Assembly: GCF_037126265.1 (NCBI RefSeq)
Contig: NZ_JAYLLN010000002.1
Location: 62,001 to 126,000, forward strand
Length of the DNA stretch: 64,000 bases
Source: Sphingobacterium tenebrionis
GTDB lineage: Bacteria > Bacteroidota > Bacteroidia > Sphingobacteriales > Sphingobacteriaceae
Reading direction: 5' to 3'
Shown here: one piece after another, positions 8,980 through 16,861 of the stretch
Numbering within the stretch: position 1 is the first letter of the stretch
How the letters are laid out: the number at the start of each line of letters is the position of its first letter
Notes under the pieces: model-generated
What the model was told of the DNA's origin: nothing
Database searches by the model: none
Seen by the model: only the letters and a program-made list of their open reading frames with translations
Translations under genes and position numbers: made by a program

Positions 8980-10914
8980 TTATTTATAACTTCTTTGTGT
9001 TAACTTAACGTTTTCGAATACTAACTCTTCCTTGTGCAATACTTCAGGTTGGTTTTCCCCTTTGTATTCCCAAGCTGCTACGTATGCGTAGTTTTCATCG
9101 TCACGTTTTGCCTCTCCGTCTTCTGTTTGTGATTCCAAACGGAAGTGACCACCACAAGACTCATTACGTTCTAGGGCATCAACAACCATTAGTTCTCCAA
9201 GTTCCAAGAAGTCAGCTACACGACCCGCTTTTTCAAGGGACATGTTCAACTCTTCGTTCTTACCAAGAACACATACATCAGACCAGAACTCTTTGCGTAG
9301 CTCCTGGATCAATCCTTTTGCTTTGGTCAATCCTTCTGCTGTACGAGCCATTCCACAGTATTCCCACATAATGTGGCCTAATTTCTTGTGGATATCATCT
9401 ACAGTTTTACTACCCTTCAAGGATAATAGTTTATTGACATAATCCTCCACCTCTTTACGAGTTTGCTCGAAAGCAGGATTATTGTGGTCAACTGGATTGA
9501 AGTTTCCGATTTTTGCTAAGTAATCTCCAACTGTATAAGGGATTACAAAGTAACCATCAGAAAGACCTTGCATCAATGCCGAAGCACCTAAGCGGTTCGC
9601 GCCGTGATCCGAGAAGTTAGCTTCTCCCAAACAGTATAAACCAGGAACCGTAGTCATTAGGTTATAGTCAACCCAAACACCGCCCATGGTATAGTGTACC
9701 GCAGGGTAGATACGCATTGGTTGCTCATAAGGGTTTTCGTCGGTGATTTGGTAATACATGTCGAACAAGTTACCATATTTCGCTTCTACTGTATCTTTAC
9801 CTAAACGGTTGATCGCATCCGCGAAATCCAAGAATACCGCTACACCCGATTTACCAACACCACGTCCTTCATCGACCATTTCTTTCGCATTACGAGATGC
9901 CACGTCACGTGGTACCAAGTTACCGAAGGAAGGGTATTTTCTTTCCAAGAAGTAATCGCGATCGTCTTCTTTAATATCTTTAGGTTTGATTTCGCCTTTG
10001 CGAAGTTTTTCCGAAAGTTCAATAGTTTTTGGAACCCATACACGTCCGTCGTTACGTAGAGACTCCGACATCAACGTTAATTTTGATTGGTGGTCTCCCG
10101 TTACTGGGATACAGGTAGGGTGGATTTGTGTATAACATGGGTTAGCGAAGAATGCACCACGTTTGTGTGCTCTCCAAGCTGCTGTAACATTACAGCCCAT
10201 GGCATTGGTTGAAAGGAAAAATACGTTTCCATAACCACCAGTACATAATAATACCGCATGTCCAGCATGGGATTCGATCTTTCCCGTAACCATGTCACGG
10301 GTAATGATCCCTTTTGCTTCGCCATTGATTTTAACGATGTCCAACATTTCATGGCGTGTGTAGGATTCTACTTTTCCTTTTTGGATCTGACGGTTCAAAG
10401 CAGAATAAGCGCCTAACAATAATTGTTGTCCAGTTTGACCACGTGCGTAGAAGGTACGGGATACTTGCGCACCACCGAAGGAACGGTTATCCAATAAACC
10501 TCCGTATTCGCGGGCAAAAGGAACACCTTGAGCCACACATTGGTCGATGATGTTTACAGATACCTGTGCCAAACGGTATACGTTTGCCTCACGAGCACGG
10601 TAGTCACCACCTTTGATCGTATCGTAGAAAAGACGGAAAACAGAGTCACCGTCGTTTTGGTAATCTTTTGCTGCATTGATACCACCTTGCGCTGCAATAG
10701 AGTGCGCACGTCTTGGTGAATCTTGGTAACAGAAAGTCTTTACATTGTAACCTAGTTCGGCTAAAGAAGCCGCAGCTGAAGCTCCAGCCAATCCGGTACC
10801 AACAACGATAATGGTAAATTTACGTTTGTTGGCCGGGTTAACCAGCTTCATATCAAATTTATGTTTTGACCATTTTTCGGCCAATGGGCCTGCAGGTACT
10901 TTTGAATCTAACAT
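8980..10914 (-). CDS. sdhA: Succinate dehydrogenase / fumarate reductase flavoprotein subunit
   Basis: 644 residues. Near the N-terminus are the FAD-binding motif VVGTGLAGASAAASLAELG and RRAHSIAAQGGIN, whose His71 is the expected covalent FAD attachment site. Further family motifs are GGYGNVFFLSTNAMG, HPTCIPVTG (active-site region) and GLYCLGEANFSDHGANRLG. It oxidises succinate to fumarate in the TCA cycle, or the reverse. The length and sequence style match the B-type, five-helix, b558-linked enzymes common in Bacteroidota. It lies between sdhC (50 bp upstream) and sdhB. Confidence 0.97.
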   Translation of the reverse strand: MLDSKVPAGPLAEKWSKHKFDMKLVNPANKRKFTIIVVGTGLAGASAAASLAELGYNVKTFCYQDSPRRAHSIAAQGGINAAKDYQNDGDSVFRLFYDTIKGGDYRAREANVYRLAQVSVNIIDQCVAQGVPFAREYGGLLDNRSFGGAQVSRTFYARGQTGQQLLLGAYSALNRQIQKGKVESYTRHEMLDIVKINGEAKGIITRDMVTGKIESHAGHAVLLCTGGYGNVFFLSTNAMGCNVTAAWRAHKRGAFFANPCYTQIHPTCIPVTGDHQSKLTLMSESLRNDGRVWVPKTIELSEKLRKGEIKPKDIKEDDRDYFLERKYPSFGNLVPRDVASRNAKEMVDEGRGVGKSGVAVFLDFADAINRLGKDTVEAKYGNLFDMYYQITDENPYEQPMRIYPAVHYTMGGVWVDYNLMTTVPGLYCLGEANFSDHGANRLGASALMQGLSDGYFVIPYTVGDYLAKIGNFNPVDHNNPAFEQTRKEVEDYVNKLLSLKGSKTVDDIHKKLGHIMWEYCGMARTAEGLTKAKGLIQELRKEFWSDVCVLGKNEELNMSLEKAGRVADFLELGELMVVDALERNESCGGHFRLESQTEDGEAKRDDENYAYVAAWEYKGENQPEVLHKEELVFENVKLTQRSYK

Positions 10915-10964
10915 ATTCTCTTATTTATTTAGTAGATCTCGCGAAAGCTGAATCTGTAAATAAC

Positions 10965-11744
10965 CTATTTAACAAAATAAAAATACAATGGCATGGATGC
11001 GAATAGGATCGGGATGATGATACCGAAGATCCAAACGCCTAAGCCTCTGATGATTCCATTGTAACGTCTATGGTTGAAACCGATCGTTTGGAATGCCGAT
11101 TGGAATCCATGGATCAAGTGGAAAGACAATGCTGCCATTCCTAAAACATATAATCCTACCAATAATGGGTTCTGGAATGTCACTTCTACCTGCTTGTAAA
11201 GATCCTTAGATTTTACCGTTTCGATACCATCGTTTACATAAGTTACATAACCTGTGTAGTCTGCAGGTACATTTTCAGCAAAGATGGTCTCCCTGTTTCC
11301 AGTTGCCAATTCCGTGTGGTACTCCACATAGGGAGTCGTACCGAATTTGTATTGGTACCAAAAGTTTTGCATGTGGGTAACAATGAAAACTAATAGAACA
11401 GTACCCAAGATTCCCATGTTGCGAGAATTCCAAGCGCTATTTGCCTTGCCATCATACTGGTTGTAACCAATAGGACGTGCCGACTTGTTCTTAAGCGTTA
11501 AGATCAAGGCATAAACTGCGTGGATGATAATAGAAGCGTAAAGTAAGTAGGATACTACTTTAATTGGGGTAAAGTGGGTCATGAAATATGCATAATTGTT
11601 GAACGCATATCCCCCGTCATCTTTAAATAGTTGTAAGTTACCAATCAAATGGACTATTAAGAACGTACATAAGAACAATCCTGTCAAGCTCATGATTAGT
11701 TTCTTCCCTAATGAAGATGTTAATACTGGCTTTGATTTACTCAT
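10965..11744 (-). CDS. sdhC: Succinate dehydrogenase cytochrome b558 subunit
   Basis: 259 residues with about five TM helices: GKKLIMSLTGLFLCTFLIVHL, VVSYLLYASIIIHAVYALIL, MGILGTVLLVFIVTHM, LVGLYVLGMAALSFHLIHG and VWIFGIIIPILFASMPLYFYF. Histidines in FLIVHLIGN, SIIIHAVY, IVTHMQNF and LSFHLIHG are placed as expected for two haem b groups. It anchors SdhA/SdhB and passes electrons to menaquinone. It is the first gene of the operon, so the sdh promoter should lie in 11745-11850. Confidence 0.94.
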   Translation of the reverse strand: MSKSKPVLTSSLGKKLIMSLTGLFLCTFLIVHLIGNLQLFKDDGGYAFNNYAYFMTHFTPIKVVSYLLYASIIIHAVYALILTLKNKSARPIGYNQYDGKANSAWNSRNMGILGTVLLVFIVTHMQNFWYQYKFGTTPYVEYHTELATGNRETIFAENVPADYTGYVTYVNDGIETVKSKDLYKQVEVTFQNPLLVGLYVLGMAALSFHLIHGFQSAFQTIGFNHRRYNGIIRGLGVWIFGIIIPILFASMPLYFYFVK

Positions 11745-11850
11745 TATTACTATGAATTTAATTTAGTTTCGCAAATCTATTCAATTGGTGACACATAACA
11801 CGGAATTATGTTCAAATTTCCACTAATTTAGAATGGTTCTAATGTTTTAT

Positions 11851-11900
11851 AAACAACAATGGCCAGATTTGATAACAAATCTAGCCATTGTTGTTTTTTT
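11851..11900. terminator. Long hairpin terminator between the OMP gene and sdhC
   Basis: A 19-bp stem (AACAACAATGGCCAGATTT with one mismatch to its partner) closes a 6-base loop. On the plus strand it ends in seven T; on the minus strand the tract after the stem is weaker (GTTTATAAAAC). The only gene that can use it in this layout is the outer-membrane protein gene on the minus strand. Confidence 0.7.
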
Positions 11901-11941
11901 AGGTGATGAAGGGCTATGCCTACACCTGCCCTGAGCCTTTT

Positions 11942-12529
11942 CTATAAAAAGGAATATCCTAGACCAATAGACCACATGCTGATCTTCTGGCTCCTATTGC
12001 TTTCTTGACTGATGTTGTTCAATCCATGCTCATAACGCAAGTCGATCGTGATGCTTTTGATATCTGCACCAATACCGCCGATGATTCCTGTAGAAGATTT
12101 TTTGTAGTTCTCAAAATCTGTTGCGCTGTTGAAATCCACTTTACCATCTTGGGCAAAGGAAAATACCGGTCCAGCTTGAATACGCACGCCCAAAGGCCCT
12201 AATCCAATCTTGGTTCCCAATAAAATCGGAAGATCCATGCTTTTTAATGTAGCTTCCCCTTCTTCATTATTTTCTTGGTCCTTAAAACCTGCTTTTTTCT
12301 GGGTATAATACAGCTCCGGTTGAACATGGAATCCGGCTGCTCCAACACGTCCCCAAACACCCAACTGATACCCGGTCTTAGTGTCTGAGTTTAACCATTT
12401 TCCATCTGATTTTAGGCTTGAGAAATTCAATGCCCCTTTAACACCTAACTTTAAGCTCGGTAATAATTGAGCTTGACTGGCCTGCACACAGAATAGCAAT
12501 GCAGCAACTCCTAGTATGATTTTTTTCAT
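11942..12529 (-). CDS. Outer-membrane beta-barrel protein (PorT / OMP_b-brl type)
   Basis: 195 residues with a Sec signal peptide (MKKIILGVAALLFCVQASQAQ, cleavage after AQA or SQA). The mature part consists of alternating amphipathic strands: LKLGVKGALNFSSLK, TGYQLGVWGRV, FHVQPELYYTQKKAGF, LGPLGVRIQAGPVFSF, SITIDLRYEHGLNNIS and a C-terminal strand MWSIGLGYSFL ending in Leu. This is the pattern of small Bacteroidota eight-stranded outer-membrane proteins. Ligand and role are unknown. It is monocistronic, with a terminator downstream. Confidence 0.85.
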   Translation of the reverse strand: MKKIILGVAALLFCVQASQAQLLPSLKLGVKGALNFSSLKSDGKWLNSDTKTGYQLGVWGRVGAAGFHVQPELYYTQKKAGFKDQENNEEGEATLKSMDLPILLGTKIGLGPLGVRIQAGPVFSFAQDGKVDFNSATDFENYKKSSTGIIGGIGADIKSITIDLRYEHGLNNISQESNRSQKISMWSIGLGYSFL

Positions 12530-12601
12530 ATTAAAAAATTAATATATTTACTATTTCCAATTACTAAAGTAGTAAGATTTTATCAAATAAGCGTTAAACT
12601 C

Positions 12602-12817
12602 ATGTATAATTTCAAGATTCAGGCGAAAGATTGGCCAGTTCTAAAACTAAAATTAAAAAGAAAGTATAATACCTTAACTGAAGAGGATCTGCAGTTTCAG
12701 GATGGTCAAGAGGATGAACTTTTAAAACGCCTGGCTGTTCGTCTTAATAGAAATATTGATTACGTCATTTTCACCTTATCAAAAGAAATGGTGGACTTGG
12801 ATTCCAACCGCTTGTAA
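12602..12817 (+). CDS. Small CsbD-like protein
   Basis: 71 residues. The pattern WPVLKLKLKRKYNTLTEEDL followed by a QEDELLKRLAVRLNR segment resembles the CsbD stress-protein fold (W..LK.KLK.K...LT..DL, then a helix). The match is by eye and distant. The gene ends one base before the csaA ATG, so it is probably the first gene of a csbD-like/csaA/tadA operon. A role in stress response is only suggested by the family name; no member of this family has a well-defined biochemical function known to me. Confidence 0.7.
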   Translation: MYNFKIQAKDWPVLKLKLKRKYNTLTEEDLQFQDGQEDELLKRLAVRLNRNIDYVIFTLSKEMVDLDSNRL

Positions 12818-12818
12818 G

Positions 12819-13163
12819 ATGTCGGAGAAACTGATTTCCTGGGAGGATTTTGAACAGGTGGATTTACGGGTAGGAACGATCAGGAGCGCCCTTGATTTTC
12901 CGAAAGCCAAAAAGCCAGCCTACCAATTGGAGGTAGATTTTGGGCCTGAAATCGGAATTAGGAAATCATCTGCGCAGATCACTGCCCATTATTCCAAAGA
13001 AGAACTGATTGGAAAACAGGTGCTGGCAGTAGTTAATTTTCCAAAGAAACAAATTGCCAACTTCATGTCCGAATGCCTGGTAACCGGCTTTGCCGATGAA
13101 AACGGTGATATCATCCTAACCACTGTCGAACGTCCTGTTCCCAATGGCTCCAAATTAATATAA
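12819..13163 (+). CDS. csaA: tRNA-binding protein / secretion chaperone CsaA
   Basis: 114 residues from the ATG one base after the preceding stop. An upstream in-frame ATG at 12756 lies inside the previous gene and was rejected. The whole protein is an OB-fold tRNA-binding domain related to the EMAPII/Trbp111 family: WEDFEQVDLRVGTI at the N-terminus, KKPAYQLEVDFG, SSAQIT, and a VVNFPKKQIANFMSECLVTG segment. Family role: binds tRNA structure or unfolded exported proteins. The stop overlaps the tadA start (TAATG), which implies translational coupling. Confidence 0.92.
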   Translation: MSEKLISWEDFEQVDLRVGTIRSALDFPKAKKPAYQLEVDFGPEIGIRKSSAQITAHYSKEELIGKQVLAVVNFPKKQIANFMSECLVTGFADENGDIILTTVERPVPNGSKLI

Positions 13164-13639
13164 TGAAGATCTATAATTTTGAAGATGATCCTTTAGCTGC
13201 TGTTCCCAATGTGGATGAACAGTACATGATGGAAGCCCTAAAATTGGCCAAGCGGGCAGCCGAAGAGGATGAAATCCCAATAGGTGCCATTGTTGTGGCC
13301 AATGGAAAGATCATTGGTAAAGGATATAACCTGACCGAAAAACTGAATGATGTAACGGCGCATGCCGAAATGCAGGCTTTTACGGCTGCTGCCAATTTCC
13401 TGGGCGGAAAATACCTGCGCGATTGTACCTTATATGTCACCATTGAACCTTGTGTGATGTGTGCCGGTGCCAGTTACTGGACGCAGATCAGCAAAATTGT
13501 CTATGGAGCCAAGGATATCAAAAGAGGGTATTCCGTTATTCAGGATAAAATCATCCATCCAAAGACCACCATTGTTTCCGGTGTACTGGAAAAAGAATGT
13601 GCAGAATTGATGACATCATTTTTTCGTCAAAAACGATGA
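13163..13639 (+). CDS. tadA: tRNA-specific adenosine-34 deaminase
   Basis: 158 residues. Zinc-deaminase signature HAEM (His67, catalytic Glu69) and PCVMCAGA (Cys97, Cys100). It converts A34 to inosine in tRNA-Arg(ACG), which then reads CGU, CGC and CGA codons. The N-terminal VPNVDEQYMMEALKLAKRAAEEDEIPIGAI is typical. It overlaps csaA by one base. The enzyme is relevant to the arginine leader in this window, since CGA decoding depends on the product of this reaction. Confidence 0.94.
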   Translation: MKIYNFEDDPLAAVPNVDEQYMMEALKLAKRAAEEDEIPIGAIVVANGKIIGKGYNLTEKLNDVTAHAEMQAFTAAANFLGGKYLRDCTLYVTIEPCVMCAGASYWTQISKIVYGAKDIKRGYSVIQDKIIHPKTTIVSGVLEKECAELMTSFFRQKR

Positions 13640-13649
13640 ATCGACCAAT

Positions 13650-13687
13650 AATTAAGGCCCGAAAGCAAACTATACCGGGCATTAATT
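13650..13687 (+). terminator. Probable terminator after tadA
   Basis: Inverted repeat AATTAAGGCCCG / CGGGCATTAATT (one mismatch) starting 10 bp after the tadA stop. No good T tract follows, so it may act weakly; the sod promoter must lie just after it. Confidence 0.45.
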
Positions 13688-13731
13688 GTTATATTCGTAC
13701 ATAAATTAATAACATCAAAAATAATAATATT

Positions 13732-14343
13732 ATGGCATTTCAATTAGAAGCGTTACCCTACGCTAACAACGCATTAGAACCACATATTGACGCAGAAACC
13801 ATGGAAATTCACCATGACCGTCACCACCAAGCATACGTAGATAACTTAAACAAAGCAATCGCAGGAACAGACGCGGAAAATGCTTCATTAGAGGATATCA
13901 TCACGAATATTTCTAAGTACCCAGCTGCTGTTCGTAACAACGGTGGTGGTCACTTTAACCACCAATTGTTCTGGACAGTTTTAGGTCCTAACGCGGGTGG
14001 TGAACCAACTGGTGAATTAGCCGATGCAATCAATGAAACATTCGGTTCATTTGATGAATTGAAGAAAAAACTTCAAGAAGCTGGTGCAACCCGTTTCGGT
14101 TCTGGATGGTCTTGGTTGATCGTTGGTAAAGATGGTAAATTAGCGGTTACTTCTACGCCTAATCAAGATAACCCTTTGATGGATGTAGCAGAGGTTCAAG
14201 GTACACCAATCTTTGGTATTGATGTATGGGAACATGCTTATTACTTAAAATATCAGAACAAACGCCCAGCTTATCTTGATGCTATTTTCAATGTTGTGAA
14301 CTGGGATGCAGTAGCAGAGCGTTACGCGGCAGCGAAGAAGTAA
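13732..14343 (+). CDS. sodA: Superoxide dismutase, Mn/Fe family (Mn-type residues)
   Basis: 203 residues. All four metal ligands are present: His27 (MEIHHDRHHQAY), His77 (GGHFNHQLFW), Asp164 and His168 (DVWEHAYY). The pair Gly73 region and Gln145 in TPNQDNPL favours manganese or a cambialistic enzyme rather than a strict iron enzyme. It converts superoxide to peroxide and oxygen in the cytoplasm. The last codons and stop form the left arm of a 22-bp perfect inverted repeat. A strong terminator follows at 14429-14458. Confidence 0.97.
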   Translation: MAFQLEALPYANNALEPHIDAETMEIHHDRHHQAYVDNLNKAIAGTDAENASLEDIITNISKYPAAVRNNGGGHFNHQLFWTVLGPNAGGEPTGELADAINETFGSFDELKKKLQEAGATRFGSGWSWLIVGKDGKLAVTSTPNQDNPLMDVAEVQGTPIFGIDVWEHAYYLKYQNKRPAYLDAIFNVVNWDAVAERYAAAKK

Positions 14344-14374
14344 TGCTGCGCACGCAGCATTACTTCTTCGCTGC
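14329..14374. repeat. 22-bp perfect inverted repeat spanning the sod stop codon
   Basis: The left arm (14329-14350) starts GCAGCGAAGAAG and covers the last codons and stop of sod. The right arm (14353-14374) is its exact reverse complement, with only two bases between. There is no T tract after it, so it is not a normal terminator. Confidence 0.95.
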
Positions 14375-14377
14375 GTA

Positions 14378-14425
14378 GATATTAGATGATAGACATTAGA
14401 TAATAGACATTAGCTAATAGATATG
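14378..14425. repeat. Short AT-rich direct repeats (TAGATNATAGACATTAG type)
   Basis: Degenerate direct repeats TAGATATTAGATGATAGAC and ATTAGATAATAGACATTAG, then TAGCTAATAGATA. Reverse-complement versions occur at about 14688-14720 on the other side of R2, and the same motif flanks R5. Confidence 0.7.
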
Positions 14426-14428
14426 GTA

Positions 14429-14458
14429 AAGCGGACAGATATTGTCCGCTTTTTTTTT
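14429..14458 (+). terminator. Intrinsic terminator of sod
   Basis: Stem AAGCGGACA / TGTCCGCTT with loop GATAT and a run of nine T. A textbook intrinsic terminator 86 bp after the sod stop. Confidence 0.9.
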
Positions 14459-14467
14459 GCATCTTTC

Positions 14468-14633
14468 CCGTCATTGCGAGGAGGTACTGCGTCATTGCGA
14501 GGAGGTACGACGAAGCAATCTTTGGACTTTGTCATCCTGATCTTCGTCGAAGGATCTGAACGGGTACCAAATGTAGATGCTTCGACTGCGCTCAGCATGA
14601 CATGCGGAAAGATTGCTTCGTTCCTCGCAATGA
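14468..14633. repeat. Palindromic intergenic repeat, copy R2 (long form with nested palindrome)
   Basis: Outer arms GTCATTGCGAGGAGGTACGA... and ...TTCGTTCCTCGCAATGACG, with an extra partial arm at the left end. The centre holds a second palindrome (14531-14601): left half GTCATCCTGATC..., right half ...GCGCTCAGCATGAC. Each half folds by itself: ATCCT/AGGAT (14534/14551) and ATGCT/AGCAT (14577/14594), each with 12 loop bases. This copy lies between two genes in the same orientation. Confidence 0.95.
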
Positions 14634-14715
14634 CGCGGCTCCACAACCACGCCCCACTACCTCACCCTATTAACACACCCAAGGTCTATCATCTCAAATC
14701 TATCATCTATTATCT

Positions 14716-14784
14716 ATCATTAACATATTTTAGCTAAGGAGGGCGCTTTCATCCCGCCCTCTTTAGCTAAAATATGTTAATGAT
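14716..14784. repeat. 30-bp inverted repeat upstream of pruA
   Basis: Arms 14716-14745 and 14755-14784 are complementary over 30 bp with a single mismatch (a G-T wobble in RNA). The loop is CTTTCATCC. The arms begin ATCATTAACATATTTTAGCT and end in a GC clamp (AGGGCG). No T tract follows. It lies 96 bp before the pruA start. Confidence 0.9.
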
Positions 14785-14880
14785 AAGTCCGAATATGTTA
14801 TATAAATGCCTGATAATATGCGTAACTTAGTGCGAAAAATTTTTTTTAGAATATAAATAGATAAAAAAGGATATAGAACT
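14785..14880 (+). promoter_or_regulatory. pruA upstream region
   Basis: AT-rich stretch between the large hairpin and the pruA ATG. It must hold the pruA promoter, but no convincing -33/-7 pair is visible. An A-rich segment (AAAAAAGGATATAGAACT) precedes the start codon, as is common for Bacteroidota translation starts. Confidence 0.4.
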
Positions 14881-16515
14881 ATGTTAAAAGGATTCTTTAA
14901 TGTACCTACTCCAACCAATGAGCCGGTATATTCTTATGCTCCAGGAAGTAAAGAAAGAAGCTTGTTAAAAGAAGCTATCGCTGCCGCTCGTGCAACAGAA
15001 ATTGATGTACCTATGTATATTGGTTCGGAAGAGGTTACTACGAGTAAAAAAGTAAAATTAACGCCTCCACACGATCACAAACATGTGTTGGGATATTATA
15101 ACCAAGGAACAAAAGCGCATGTAAAAGATGCAATTGATGCAGCTTTGGCTGCTAAATCGGCTTGGGAAAACCTTCCATGGGAACAACGTGCTGCGATCTT
15201 CTTGAAAGCTGCCGAATTGATCTCTAGCAAATACCGTTACAAATTGAATGCGGCAACGATGTTAGGCCAATCTAAAAACGCTTACCAAGCGGAGATTGAC
15301 TCTGCCTGTGAGATCGCTGATTTCTTGCGATTCAATGTGAAATACATGTCGGAAATCTATCAGCAACAACCGCCGATCAGCCCGAAGAATGTATGGAATA
15401 GGGTAGAGCAACGTCCGTTGGAAGGATTTGTATTTGCGCTGACGCCATTCAACTTTACTGCAATTGCAGGTAACTTACCGACTAGTGCGGCGATGATGGG
15501 TAACGTGGTGGTTTGGAAACCATCCAATGCACAGATCTACTCGGCAAATGTGTTGATGCAGATCTTCAAAGAAGCGGGCGTACCTGATGGGGTAATCAAC
15601 TTGGTTTATGTATCAGGTCCGGATGCTGGAGATGTAATCTTCAAACACCCTGATTTCGCTGGTATCCACTTTACAGGTTCTACGGGCGTATTCCAGGACA
15701 TTTGGAAAACGATCGGTGAGAACATCCACTTGTACAAAACCTATCCACGTATTGTTGGTGAAACAGGTGGTAAGGATTTTATCTTAGCTCACCCTTCTGC
15801 GGATATCGAAGTGTTGAACACGGCATTGGTTCGTGGTGCTTTTGAATACCAAGGACAAAAATGTTCTGCGGCTTCTCGTGCTTATGTACCGAAATCGTTG
15901 TGGAAAGAGTTGAAGAAAATGATGGAAAGAGACATCAAATCCTTCAGAATTGGTGGAACGGAAGACTTCAGCAATTTCATCAATGCGGTGATCGATGAGA
16001 AAGCGTTTGATAAGATCACAAAATACATCGACCGTGCAAAAGAATCTAAAGACGCGGAAGTAGTTATTGGTGGTGATTATGATAAATCTAAAGGATACTT
16101 CATCAACCCTACGGTTATTGTCGCTAAAAAAGGTGATTACGAAACATTGAGCGAAGAATTGTTCGGTCCAGTATTGACCATTTACGTTTATGATGACAAA
16201 AAATGGGAAGATACCTTGAAATTGGTAGATACTACTTCGATCTATGCATTAACAGGATCTATCATTGCGCAGGATCGTTATGCAGTTGAAGAAGCGACTC
16301 ATTATTTACGTAATGCAGCAGGTAACTTCTACATCAATGATAAATGTACAGGTGCAGTAGTAGGACAGCAGCCATTCGGTGGTGCTAGAGGTTCTGGTAC
16401 AAACGATAAAGCGGGTTCCATGATCAACCTATTACGTTGGGTTTCTCCAAGAACAATCAAAGAAACATTCAATCCGGATACGGATTACCGTTACCCATTC
16501 TTATTGGAAGATTAA
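14881..16515 (+). CDS. pruA: L-glutamate gamma-semialdehyde dehydrogenase (P5C dehydrogenase)
   Basis: 544 residues, the usual length for stand-alone PruA enzymes. NAD-dependent aldehyde-dehydrogenase motifs: LTPFNFTAIAGNLPTSAA, VVWKPSNAQ, GIHFTGSTGVF, VGETGGKDF and the catalytic cysteine in YQGQKCSAASRAY. The C-terminal VVGQQPFGGARGSGTNDKAG is diagnostic for the P5C subgroup. It oxidises glutamate semialdehyde to glutamate, the second step of proline degradation. The proline dehydrogenase partner is not in the window. It is monocistronic, with a terminator at 16576. Confidence 0.96.
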   Translation: MLKGFFNVPTPTNEPVYSYAPGSKERSLLKEAIAAARATEIDVPMYIGSEEVTTSKKVKLTPPHDHKHVLGYYNQGTKAHVKDAIDAALAAKSAWENLPWEQRAAIFLKAAELISSKYRYKLNAATMLGQSKNAYQAEIDSACEIADFLRFNVKYMSEIYQQQPPISPKNVWNRVEQRPLEGFVFALTPFNFTAIAGNLPTSAAMMGNVVVWKPSNAQIYSANVLMQIFKEAGVPDGVINLVYVSGPDAGDVIFKHPDFAGIHFTGSTGVFQDIWKTIGENIHLYKTYPRIVGETGGKDFILAHPSADIEVLNTALVRGAFEYQGQKCSAASRAYVPKSLWKELKKMMERDIKSFRIGGTEDFSNFINAVIDEKAFDKITKYIDRAKESKDAEVVIGGDYDKSKGYFINPTVIVAKKGDYETLSEELFGPVLTIYVYDDKKWEDTLKLVDTTSIYALTGSIIAQDRYAVEEATHYLRNAAGNFYINDKCTGAVVGQQPFGGARGSGTNDKAGSMINLLRWVSPRTIKETFNPDTDYRYPFLLED

Positions 16516-16575
16516 TCCTGAATTACCTTTTTAAAAAGGTAATTCTGAAATTATAAAAGGATTTTCCTGAAGTAT

Positions 16576-16607
16576 ATCCCGTTGTGCGAGCATAACGGGA
16601 TTTTTTT
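16576..16607 (+). terminator. Intrinsic terminator of pruA
   Basis: Stem ATCCCGTT / AACGGGAT followed by seven T. A perfect palindrome, GAATTACC...GGTAATTC (16520-16545), directly after the stop codon may assist. Confidence 0.88.
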
Positions 16608-16666
16608 GTTTTCATTCGGCTGGATATAGGTAAAGATTTACCAATATTGTCTTCGAGATCGCTTCG

Positions 16667-16763
16667 AGTTGATAGTGAGGTGTAAGGGAGATGTAAGTGA
16701 GGTGTAAGTGCTAAAAGACACTTAAATCCTACTTACATATCGCCTTTACCCTACTTAGACCAT
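16667..16763. repeat. 11-bp-period array A, in inverted arrangement
   Basis: Read in steps of 11 from 16678: AGGTGTAAGGG, AGATGTAAGTG, AGGTGTAAGTG; then, after CTAAAAGAC: ACTTAAATCCT, ACTTACATATC, GCCTTTACCCT, ACTTAGACCAT. The left set is close to the reverse complement of the right set, so the array can also fold as a long imperfect hairpin. It lies about 100 bp before the ABC permease gene, with no reading frame. Confidence 0.85.
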
Positions 16764-16861
16764 GAACTAAATAAGTTTATTTGTAACATATGTCCCAGAT
16801 TAGGAACTAACTCTATAAAATAACTATCTTAAATAAAATATTGACTAAATAACCTACGCTT

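Noticed and set aside
12756..12818. Longer csaA start
   Set aside because: The ATG at 12756 lies inside the preceding gene; the family begins at the ATG at 12819, one base after the stop.
14329..14374. Intrinsic terminator at the sod stop
   Set aside because: There is no T tract, and a textbook terminator lies at 14429-14458.
14468..14633. Insertion sequence remnant
   Set aside because: No transposase fragment or target-site duplication is visible in any of the seven copies; they are short palindromes only.
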